Origin: Aliivibrio sp. S3MY1
Lineage (GTDB): Bacteria > Pseudomonadota > Gammaproteobacteria > Enterobacterales > Vibrionaceae
Reading direction: 5' to 3'
Assembly: GCF_028765575.1 (NCBI RefSeq)
Contig: NZ_JARACO010000007.1
Location: forward strand, 62,001 to 126,000
Length of the DNA stretch: 64,000 nucleotides
Shown here: piece after piece, positions 56,817 to 64,000 of the stretch
Position numbering within the stretch: the stretch's first letter is position 1
How the letters are laid out: the number at the start of each line of letters is the position of its first letter
The notes under the pieces: generated by a model
What the model saw: the letters and a program-made list of their open reading frames with translations, nothing else
Database searches by the model: none
What the model was told of the DNA's origin: nothing
Program-made: the position numbers and the translations under genes

Positions 56817-56834
56817 AAGCAAATATTAAGCCAC
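56817..56834 (-). promoter_or_regulatory. Sigma-54 promoter of the fliK operon
   Basis: On the minus strand GTGGCTTAATATTTGCTT carries -24 GG and -12 GC exactly 12 bases apart and fits TGGC-N8-TTGC. The expected start point is near 56807, about 58 bases before the fliK start. Confidence 0.8.
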
Positions 56835-56881
56835 TTTTAAAAACAATCCGTATTTATAAATAAGAGTGGGGAAGATGTTCG

Positions 56882-57322
56882 CTAAGGTTTAGAGCGACGT
56901 GCAAATTGCAGTGTCGAAAATTCATCCATCATATTTTGCTCTTGTTTATCGAGCATTTTTTGACGTTCTGTTTTCTTTTTATCGATCATCCATTCATACG
57001 AACGACGCTGTTTACGCGTTTCTTGCCAATAGGTTTGGCAATTATCCACTTGAGATGTGAAATGTGACTCTGCACTTTTTTGCTTTGTTAACGTTTCATC
57101 TAATTGAACTAAAAATTTATTCAAATGACTGTATTGACTGGCCGTTAATCCCTGCTGACCACGTTGTAATAACTGATTACAGTAATCAAGGCGATACTTT
57201 TCAATCTGCTTTACTTGCTCATAAAAATTATCAAGCTCTGCTTTGGCTGTATTTAATGCCATCACCGCTTGATTCTCTCTTTCTTGAGATTGTTCCAACA
57301 AAAAATCAAAGGTACTACTCAT
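56882..57322 (-). CDS. fliJ: Flagellar export chaperone FliJ
   Basis: FliJ is a coiled-coil protein that links the FliI ATPase ring to FlhA. It has 146 residues, almost entirely charged heptads (QSQERENQAVMALNTAKAELDNFYEQ), and a basic C-terminus. It is last in the fliEFGHIJ operon, with no clear terminator before the fliK promoter region. Confidence 0.94.
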   Translation of the reverse strand: MSSTFDFLLEQSQERENQAVMALNTAKAELDNFYEQVKQIEKYRLDYCNQLLQRGQQGLTASQYSHLNKFLVQLDETLTKQKSAESHFTSQVDNCQTYWQETRKQRRSYEWMIDKKKTERQKMLDKQEQNMMDEFSTLQFARRSKP

Positions 57323-57355
57323 GAGTTTTCCTTTTTTTCGTCCTTTGTATATTCA

Positions 57356-58675
57356 TTAGCCACCTAACAACATCTTAAGCATATTCTTACACATGTCATA
57401 CGGTACTGTTTCTTTCATACGTTGCTGTAGATACTCATCTAAGCGTGGCTTTAAAGTAAAGGCTTGATCTATTGCGGGATCGGTTCCCGGTTTATAAGCA
57501 CCAATAGAGACAAGATCTTGATTCTTTCTGCAAATTGAAAGCACTTGTCTTACCGCTTTCGACATTAACATATGCTCTTCGTCGGTAATTTGTGGCATCA
57601 CACGGCTGACCGACTTCTCAACATCGATCGCTGGATAATGCCCAGCATCTGCCATTTCACGTGATAGTACAATATGCCCATCCAAAATAGCTCGTGATGC
57701 ATCCGCGATAGGATCTTGTAAGTCATCCCCTTCGGTCAATACAGTAAAGAAAGCGGTAATAGAGCCTTGGTTTTCGTTACCGTTACCTGCTCGTTCAACT
57801 AAGGCTGGAAGCTTTGCAAATACAGAAGGCGGATAACCTTTTGTCGCAGGCGGCTCACCAACAGATAGCGCGATTTCACGTTGAGCCTGAGCAAAACGCG
57901 TCAATGAATCCATTAATAATAAAACATCTAAGCCTTGGTCACGAAAATATTCGGCAATTGTTAATGCCGTTTGACACCCTTTTAAACGCATCAATGCAGA
58001 TGAATCGGCAGGGGCGGCAACCACAACAGAACGTTGACGACCTTCAGGGCCTAAGATTTCTTCGATGAACTCTTTTACTTCTCGTCCACGCTCACCAATA
58101 AGCCCTACGACTACAACTTGAGCGGTTGTACCACGAGTCATCATGCCAAGTGTTACCGATTTACCCACACCTGAACCAGCAAACAAGCCTAAACGCTGCC
58201 CTTTACCGACAGTGAGTAGTCCATTGATTGCTTTTAAGCCAACATCAAGCGGTTCTGTAATTGGCTTTCGAGCTAATGGGTTAATTGGTTCAGAAGTAAA
58301 AGAGGCGGTTTGTTCTGTATATAGCTCACCTAGCCCATCAATCGGATTACCTACCCCATCAACAACTCGACCTAATAGCTCCATACCAACAGGAATACCA
58401 CTGCCACCGACAATAGGCGTCACTTTGGCCCCAGGAAGTACTCCAGAGACTTGCTCGTTTGGCATTAAAAATAGGTTTTCACCAGAAAAACCAACGACTT
58501 CGGCTTCAATCTCACCATTAATGGTCTCAACTAAACATGAACTGCCGATGGGTGCACGGCAACCTGTCGCTTCTAAAGTTAAACCAACAACTCGTACTAA
58601 CTTGCCAGACGCGATTGCTCGTGTTGTTAGTCCCGTTGTCTTATATTGAGAAAGGCGCTCAGACAATGACAACAT
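57356..58675 (-). CDS. fliI: Flagellum-specific ATP synthase FliI
   Basis: FliI is the ATPase of the flagellar type III export apparatus, related to F1 beta. Walker A AGSGVGKS lies at residues 166-173, the catalytic-Glu region at [16 protein letters not shown] near 192-207, and Walker B at [17 protein letters not shown] near 250. The length is 439 residues. The start lies directly after the fliH stop. Confidence 0.97.
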   Translation of the reverse strand: MLSLSERLSQYKTTGLTTRAIASGKLVRVVGLTLEATGCRAPIGSSCLVETINGEIEAEVVGFSGENLFLMPNEQVSGVLPGAKVTPIVGGSGIPVGMELLGRVVDGVGNPIDGLGELYTEQTASFTSEPINPLARKPITEPLDVGLKAINGLLTVGKGQRLGLFAGSGVGKSVTLGMMTRGTTAQVVVVGLIGERGREVKEFIEEILGPEGRQRSVVVAAPADSSALMRLKGCQTALTIAEYFRDQGLDVLLLMDSLTRFAQAQREIALSVGEPPATKGYPPSVFAKLPALVERAGNGNENQGSITAFFTVLTEGDDLQDPIADASRAILDGHIVLSREMADAGHYPAIDVEKSVSRVMPQITDEEHMLMSKAVRQVLSICRKNQDLVSIGAYKPGTDPAIDQAFTLKPRLDEYLQQRMKETVPYDMCKNMLKMLLGG

Positions 58676-59473
58676 TTACTGATTCCCTTGATGACGATTG
58701 ACACCACAAAACTTAGCTAATACGCTTTTAATGCGCTCTTCAAGTAAGTAACTCACTTTAGAATCAGACGCTTGAATTGTAATATCACCAATATTCATTG
58801 ATGGCTCAGAGGTTAAAGTCCACTGTTTCTGCGCTAACGTTTCTTCACCATAAGCCTCAACGACACGCTGGTGATCATCTGGGTGAAGTGAAATACTGAT
58901 TTCACGCTCGGTGATCGGTAACGTTTCAACAGACTCTCTAACGGTATCAAGTAATACTTGTGGGTTGGTTTTAACCTCTACATGGATCACTTCTTTTGTC
59001 AGAGCTAACACCATGTCAATCAATTGCTTTTCAACTTGAGAGTCTATTAATTCTAATGGCGCAGCAAATTTATCTGCCATGTCAACTAACTGTTTAATTC
59101 GTTCTTCTATTTCAGCTTTCCCAGCCGCAATACCTTCATCATAACCAGCTTGATAACCTTCAGGCTTACCCGCATCAAAACCTTCTGCTTGGCCTTTTTC
59201 TAGGCCTTCTTTATAGCCAAATTCTTGGCCTTGCATCAAACCTTCATTATAAGCACCTTGCTTGATCTGTTCGATAATTTCATCGGTAAGAACAAACTCT
59301 TCAGGCTCTTCTTCTTTAGGTACTGATGGCGTCCAACTAGGATCGTAATTTAAAGCAGTTTCACGGGCTTGTTTATCTGGGTCAGAATAATCAGGCGACT
59401 CCCAAATATTGGTTTTTTGTAGTTCACTCTCATCGGTAATGCGAATAAAGCCACGTTTTTTGCTGATACTCAT
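58676..59473 (-). CDS. fliH: Flagellar assembly protein FliH
   Basis: FliH is the stator-like regulator of FliI. From the ATG at 59473 it has 265 residues. The centre holds Gly-rich GxxxG-like repeats (YNEGLMQGQEFGYKEGLEKG and on), typical of FliH, and the C-terminal domain resembles the V/F-ATPase peripheral stalk (HVEVKTNPQVLLDTVRESVE). The longer frame to 59524 adds a hydrophobic stretch unlike FliH and is rejected. Confidence 0.94.
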   Translation of the reverse strand: MSISKKRGFIRITDESELQKTNIWESPDYSDPDKQARETALNYDPSWTPSVPKEEEPEEFVLTDEIIEQIKQGAYNEGLMQGQEFGYKEGLEKGQAEGFDAGKPEGYQAGYDEGIAAGKAEIEERIKQLVDMADKFAAPLELIDSQVEKQLIDMVLALTKEVIHVEVKTNPQVLLDTVRESVETLPITEREISISLHPDDHQRVVEAYGEETLAQKQWTLTSEPSMNIGDITIQASDSKVSYLLEERIKSVLAKFCGVNRHQGNQ

Positions 59474-59571
59474 GATGATAACCCGTAAAAATAAGATGAT
59501 TAGAATGCATAACGGCCATTCCAATAATATGAAATAGCCGTTTAATTATAACTTAAAGAACTGACAACGTA

Positions 59572-60624
59572 TTATACGAATTCGTCTGCGCCACCCGAAA
59601 GCATTAGATCACCAGAGTCTGCCATTCGACGTGCCACTGCCAGAATTTCTTTCTGAGCAGCCTCCACATCAGCAACTCGTACTGGGCCCATTGCTTCAAG
59701 GTCATCACGCATAAGTTCAGCAGCACGTTTTGACATACACTTAAACATTTTCTCTTTAAGTGCATCATCTGCGCCTTTAAGTGCTTTTTGCAACACTTCT
59801 TGCGGAACATCACGCAACAACATTTGAATACCTTGGTCTTGTACATCAATAAGGTTTTCAAACACGAACATAAGATCTTGGATTTGAGTTGCCGTCTCTT
59901 CATCTTGGTCGCGAATTTGATCCATCAACATACCTTCGATACTGTTATCTAGGTAGTTCATGATTTCAGCCGCCGCTTTCAGGCCGCCAATTTTCGCCGC
60001 TTGCGCACCAGATTGACCTGCGAATTGTTTCTCCATGATTTCATTCAGCTCAGCAAGTGCTGATGGCTGAACTTCTTCAAGGTGGGCAATACGCATCATA
60101 AGATCAAGACGTACTCGCTCAGGAAACTGAGATAAAATCTCTGCTGACTGATCTGGGTCTAAGTACGATAATACGATAGTTTGGATCTGTGGGTGCTCAT
60201 TCATGATGATGCTTGCCACTTGACGAGGATCCATCCATTTCAATGAATCTAAGCCTTGAGAACCACTTCCTAGTAGTATTTGATCTACTAGATTATTCGC
60301 TTTATCTTCACCAAGCGCTGCAACCAATGCGTTACGCATAAAGTCTTCACTGCCCATGCCTATACTAGTGTACTTCTGAATATCTTCTAAGAAAGCACGA
60401 TGTATTGCAGACACTTTAATCTGATTTAAATCAGAGACGGTTGCCATTGCTGCGCCGACTTTTTGAACCTGTTTAGGCTCTAAATGACGAATAATACTTG
60501 CAGCATCCTCTTCACTCAAACTCAGTAATAAAATAGCGGCACGTTCTGATCCTGATAATGAAGAGAGATCAAACTCTGCAGCTTCTTCACCTTTCTTTTC
60601 TGCTTCTACAATGTCATTAGCCAT
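59572..60624 (-). CDS. fliG: Flagellar motor switch protein FliG
   Basis: FliG is the rotor subunit that meets the stator. It has 350 residues in three domains. The middle domain contains the EHPQ motif (NEHPQIQTIVLSYLDPDQSAEIL) near residue 140. The C-terminal torque helix carries the charged residues KMFKCMSKRAAELMRDDLEAMG. It overlaps fliF by eight bases. Confidence 0.97.
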   Translation of the reverse strand: MANDIVEAEKKGEEAAEFDLSSLSGSERAAILLLSLSEEDAASIIRHLEPKQVQKVGAAMATVSDLNQIKVSAIHRAFLEDIQKYTSIGMGSEDFMRNALVAALGEDKANNLVDQILLGSGSQGLDSLKWMDPRQVASIIMNEHPQIQTIVLSYLDPDQSAEILSQFPERVRLDLMMRIAHLEEVQPSALAELNEIMEKQFAGQSGAQAAKIGGLKAAAEIMNYLDNSIEGMLMDQIRDQDEETATQIQDLMFVFENLIDVQDQGIQMLLRDVPQEVLQKALKGADDALKEKMFKCMSKRAAELMRDDLEAMGPVRVADVEAAQKEILAVARRMADSGDLMLSGGADEFV

Positions 60625-62347
60625 TTTCAGATACCCAATTTTTAACTACTTGTGCTGCCAATTCTGGTTCATTTGCTACCAGCGCTCGAACTGCTTTCAA
60701 TAAGTCTTCGTCTTTATGTAAGTTAGGAAGATCGATACCTGAACCAAATTCAAATCCATCGCCATCCAAATCACTGCCGATTAAGCCCATCTCACCTTGA
60801 GTACCGTCACCTTTGACAATGGCATCATCTTCAACTTGATTAGGGAACAGTAATTTATTCATTGCTGGTCGAACAAGGATAAGCAGTACAGCTATAATTA
60901 CAATAGCTCCGGCTAACCACTTAATCCAATCGTTAAAGTTTGGATGTTCCCAAATTGGTACATCAATAGTAATTGGTTGTTCTTCAATGGCAAACTTAAC
61001 GCCTAGTACGTTTAATAAATCACCACGTTGCTCGTTTAAACCAACACTACCAATAATTATTTGACGAATTGTTTCAATTTGTTCTGCTGATACAGGCGTA
61101 TAAGTTACTTCACCAGTGTCAGGGTTTACACTTTGACGCTCTTTTACTGCAACTGAAACGGTTTGACGAGCAACCGTTCCCGTTTGTTTACGCTCATGGC
61201 TAATTGTCGTATCTAGCTCAAAGTTACGTGTCGCTTCTTTATGAACAGAGCCTTGACCTAGTACCGAACCATCTTTAAGTTCAGCAATATCTTGAGGGAT
61301 AGCTGAATCTACAGGAGGCTGATTACTTAATGCACCAGGAACACCTGCTATCACATTACCGTTATTGTAATCTTCTAATGTGTATTCACTTCGTGTTGAT
61401 GGTGTCTGTGGATCAAACTGCTTACGTGTTTGTTCAACTGCACTAAAGTCCATCGATACATCCACTTGAGCGGTGTAATTGCCTAGCCCTAAAATAGGAA
61501 TAAGAATCGCATCGATTTTATCGCGCAGTGATTGCTCTTGCTTGCGCTCTAATTCTTGTTCTTTACGATGAGCTGTTGCCATTGGATCTTGTGTGCCAGA
61601 GCTCAATAAACGACCGTGTTGATCTGTCACCGTAACACGTGTTGGTTTCATTCCTGGAACCGCACTTGCTACCATATCAACAATTGAATCAACTTCTTCT
61701 TGCTTTAAACTTGCTCCCATACGCATGGTTAAGAATACCGTTGCCGATGCTTCTTGGTTATGACGTACGAATACACTCTGTTTTGGCATTGCAAGCAATA
61801 CTTGAGCTTTACGAATTGGACGCATTTGCTCAAAGGTACTGGCCAATTGACGTTCACGACTTAATTTTAGACGCTCTTGCTCTAAACGTTGTGAAACCCC
61901 AAAACCCATATCTTGCAATAAGATATCATCGCCTTCAGCTTCTGTTCGATTTAAACCCGCTCTTGAAAGATTAAGTTTCATTTTACTGAATTCAGACGCG
62001 GGAACTAAAATGGTATTACCATCCAGTTTATATTCTGATTTCTGCGCATCGAGATGATCGAGAACTTGAATAAGCTCATCGGTTTCATACACACCAAGAG
62101 GTCGCATTTCAGGTTCTTGAACCCAAAAGAAAAGCATAACAATTAATGCTACACAGATAGACACAGATAACACTAAAATCACTTGACGTAATAAATCAAG
62201 ATTACCAAGAGCTGAATCTAACTTTGAAGAACTTTGCTCATCAACATCTAAATTTTGACTATCAACAGAATTATCCAGTGCCATCGCACTTCCTGCTGAC
62301 ATTCCATCAGATACCGTTAAGTCTGTATTTTTGTTATCTTCTGACAC
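60617..62347 (-). CDS. fliF: Flagellar MS-ring protein FliF
   Basis: FliF builds the MS ring at the base of the flagellum. It has 576 residues, with membrane helices at about 55-72 and 465-485 and a large periplasmic ring-building region between them. The acidic cytoplasmic C-terminus (DEDLLKAVRALVANEPELAAQVVKNW) binds FliG. It follows fliE. Confidence 0.96.
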   Translation of the reverse strand: MSEDNKNTDLTVSDGMSAGSAMALDNSVDSQNLDVDEQSSSKLDSALGNLDLLRQVILVLSVSICVALIVMLFFWVQEPEMRPLGVYETDELIQVLDHLDAQKSEYKLDGNTILVPASEFSKMKLNLSRAGLNRTEAEGDDILLQDMGFGVSQRLEQERLKLSRERQLASTFEQMRPIRKAQVLLAMPKQSVFVRHNQEASATVFLTMRMGASLKQEEVDSIVDMVASAVPGMKPTRVTVTDQHGRLLSSGTQDPMATAHRKEQELERKQEQSLRDKIDAILIPILGLGNYTAQVDVSMDFSAVEQTRKQFDPQTPSTRSEYTLEDYNNGNVIAGVPGALSNQPPVDSAIPQDIAELKDGSVLGQGSVHKEATRNFELDTTISHERKQTGTVARQTVSVAVKERQSVNPDTGEVTYTPVSAEQIETIRQIIIGSVGLNEQRGDLLNVLGVKFAIEEQPITIDVPIWEHPNFNDWIKWLAGAIVIIAVLLILVRPAMNKLLFPNQVEDDAIVKGDGTQGEMGLIGSDLDGDGFEFGSGIDLPNLHKDEDLLKAVRALVANEPELAAQVVKNWVSENG

Positions 62348-62364
62348 GCTTTAATTCCTAGAAA

Positions 62365-62676
62365 TTATACAGGCATATTCATAAGCGCTTTATAAGCATC
62401 AACAAGCTTATTACGCACTTGAATTGTGGCATCAAATGCAACACTTGATTTATTTCGCGCTATCATAACGTCAGATAATGAAACCCCTTCATCACCTCGG
62501 TCAAAACGTACAGCCAAATCACTTGATGCTTGTTGTAAGCCATTTACGTTATTTACTGCTTTGGCAAACATTGCACTGAAGTCCGCACCGACCTCTTTGC
62601 CTGTTGCTGGACGCGTTGTATTTGACGCGTCAAGCATCATTGCTTGCATTTCGTTTTGTAAACCACCAATTTTCAT
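62365..62676 (-). CDS. fliE: Flagellar hook-basal body protein FliE
   Basis: FliE is the rod adapter between the MS ring and the rod. It has 103 residues and is helical, with the conserved C-terminal half FDRGDEGVSLSDVMIARNKSSVAFDATIQVRNKLVDAYKALMNMPV. It is the first gene of the fliEFGHIJ operon, under a sigma-54 promoter. Confidence 0.95.
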   Translation of the reverse strand: MKIGGLQNEMQAMMLDASNTTRPATGKEVGADFSAMFAKAVNNVNGLQQASSDLAVRFDRGDEGVSLSDVMIARNKSSVAFDATIQVRNKLVDAYKALMNMPV

Positions 62677-62731
62677 TTCAATTCTCCGACCCAGTCAACT
62701 AATTGACTTAATTTTACGACCCGAATTATAT

Positions 62732-62749
62732 AAGCAATTTACATACCAA
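62732..62749 (-). promoter_or_regulatory. Sigma-54 promoter of the fliE operon
   Basis: On the minus strand TTGGTATGTAAATTGCTT has -24 GG and -12 GC exactly 12 bases apart, with TTGC intact. The expected start point is near 62721, about 45 bases before fliE. Confidence 0.72.
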
Positions 62750-62775
62750 AATATAAATAAACGTAAGCTACTGTT

Positions 62776-64000
62776 TTAACTTGGGATATCTATTCCAGCG
62801 TCTCGCATTTTTGCAAGTTTATAGCGGAGTGTTCTAGGACTAATTCCTAGTTTTTCAGCCACATCTTTGCGTTTTCCATCACACGCTTTAATCGTTTCAA
62901 GAATAATTATGTACTCTTGTTCACGTAATTCACCGCCCAGCCCTGTTGATGTGCTAGAACTCTCCATGTTGATGGTTTCAGAGTCAGTGACTAATGGTTC
63001 ATTTATTGACGGTACCTGTTGTTCTGGTTTAATCGTCGGCGCTTCACCACTGACAACACGTTGCAAGCTGCTTGCATCAGCCCAATCAATCCCTTCCAAT
63101 AAAACGTCATCCGCTGTAATAACGTTTGATTCGGCTAAAATAAGCGCTCGTTGCACCACATTATCCAATTCACGAACATTACCAGGCCAAGAATAACTTT
63201 CTAATTTTATCGTTGCTTCCACACTGATCTTTGGTACAGGTAAGCCTTGTTTTTGACAGTGGCGCTCAATAAGGTGTTGAGCAATTGGAGCAATGTCGCC
63301 TTTACGCTCTTTTAACGCAGGCCACGCAATTGGAAATACGTTTAAACGGTAATATAAATCTTCTCTGAAATTGCCTTCTTCTACGTATTTTTTCAAATCA
63401 CGGTTACTTGTCGCCAAAATACGAACATCTAATTTAATACTCTTGCGGCCACCTAAGCGTTCAACTTCACGTTCTTGTAATACACGCAGTAATTTCGCTT
63501 GTAGGTTAAGATCCATTTCACTGATTTCATCCAGTAAAATAGTGCCGCCTTGCGCTTGTTCAAATTTCCCCGGGCACGCTTGAACAGCCCCTGTAAATGC
63601 GCCTTTTTCGTAACCAAATAGAGTGGCCTCTAGCATATTGTCAGGAATTGCAGCACAGTTAATGGCAACAAAAGGGCCTTCGCTGCGCTGTGAGTTGTTA
63701 TGAATATAACGAGACATCACTTCTTTACCTGAACCACTTGGGCCAAGAACCATCACGTTTGCGTCAGTTCGAGCTACTTTATCGGCCAGTTTGAGTAACT
63801 TAAGACTCTTTTCATCAGCAACAATCGCATCACCGCTTTGTTCATTTTTTACTGGTGCATAACGACTCACCATGTTTAACAACACTTCTGGCGCAAAAGG
63901 TTTCGCCATGTAATCTATCGCGCCTTCTTTCATCGCAGAAACCGCATCTTCAATATTGGCATAAGCGGTCATTAGAAGAACCGGTAAATTCGGCCAATTT
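62776..64000 (-). CDS. flrC: Sigma-54-dependent flagellar response regulator FlrC (partial)
   Basis: FlrC (FlaM) activates sigma-54 promoters of middle flagellar genes after phosphorylation by FlrB. The frame runs off the right edge, so the N-terminal part of the receiver, including its phospho-acceptor Asp, is missing. Visible are the receiver end with AIDYMAKPF, a sigma-54 AAA+ domain with Walker A GPSGSGKE and the GAFTGA loop that contacts sigma-54, and a Fis-type helix-turn-helix at the end (RKDVAEKLGISPRTLRYKLAKMRD). The three sigma-54 promoters in this window are its likely targets. Confidence 0.95.
   Translation of the reverse strand, partial: NWPNLPVLLMTAYANIEDAVSAMKEGAIDYMAKPFAPEVLLNMVSRYAPVKNEQSGDAIVADEKSLKLLKLADKVARTDANVMVLGPSGSGKEVMSRYIHNNSQRSEGPFVAINCAAIPDNMLEATLFGYEKGAFTGAVQACPGKFEQAQGGTILLDEISEMDLNLQAKLLRVLQEREVERLGGRKSIKLDVRILATSNRDLKKYVEEGNFREDLYYRLNVFPIAWPALKERKGDIAPIAQHLIERHCQKQGLPVPKISVEATIKLESYSWPGNVRELDNVVQRALILAESNVITADDVLLEGIDWADASSLQRVVSGEAPTIKPEQQVPSINEPLVTDSETINMESSSTSTGLGGELREQEYIIILETIKACDGKRKDVAEKLGISPRTLRYKLAKMRDAGIDIPS

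Noticed and set aside
58143-58649. 168-codon plus-strand open frame opposite fliI
   Set aside because: It lies wholly within the conserved FliI coding sequence and encodes a Pro/Ser/Thr-rich chain typical of an antisense shadow.
59474-59524. N-terminal extension of FliH to 59524
   Set aside because: It would add a hydrophobic stretch unlike any FliH, and similarity starts at the ATG at 59473.

Overview
The window is AT-rich gamma-proteobacterial chromosome from a member of the Vibrionaceae, most likely Aliivibrio (the A. fischeri group). The call rests on gene content and order: the polar-flagellar block under an FlrC-type regulator, the Vibrio-specific ParC/ParP chemotaxis polarity pair inside the che operon, tandem fadL genes, and close similarity of the proteins to Vibrio families. 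No rRNA, tRNA, insertion sequence, prophage or CRISPR array was seen. It reads as core chromosome, not an accessory island.

Layout. 1-744: 3' end of a methyl-accepting chemotaxis protein. 1080-8828: housekeeping genes (rhlE helicase, rssA-like patatin, ybaK deacylase, a decayed response-regulator fragment, fhs, yfbU, a KdgM-type porin, rlmA). 8899-13767: clcA, lpxM, a HIT protein, yfcL-epmC and a TRIC channel gene. 13937-29028: a block recalling the E. coli min-52 order (epmC-yfcL ... aroC-prmB-smrB-sixA ... fadJ-fadI-fadL-mlaA), with a 37-residue small gene between aroC and prmB, an M16 protease between sixA and fadJ, two fadL paralogues, FadR-like operators before fadI and both fadL genes, and a possible minus-strand small RNA between fadI and fadL.

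29137-36155: a complete ccmABCDEFGHI cytochrome c maturation operon on the minus strand. 36431-64000: about 27 kb of flagellar and chemotaxis genes, nearly all minus-strand. In transcription order they are flrC (cut by the right edge), fliEFGHIJ, fliKLMNOPQR-flhB, then flhA-flhF-flhG-fliA-cheY-cheZ-cheA-cheB-parC-parP-cheW-DUF2802. I find a well-spaced sigma-54 (-24/-12) promoter before fliE, fliK and flhA, so an FlrC-like activator encoded at the right edge plausibly drives three large operons. The flhA operon carries the sigma-28 gene, FlhF/FlhG (polar placement and number of flagella), the chemotaxis core and its polar-positioning ATPase. A PilZ-domain gene, divergent from flhA, suggests a c-di-GMP input.

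Nothing here is clearly an undescribed multi-gene system. The observations most worth checking are the small RNA candidate next to fadL, the 37-residue gene with its own terminator, the pure hexanucleotide repeats in parP, the threefold repeat in the CheA linker, and loss of the conserved NPA proline in both FadL paralogues.
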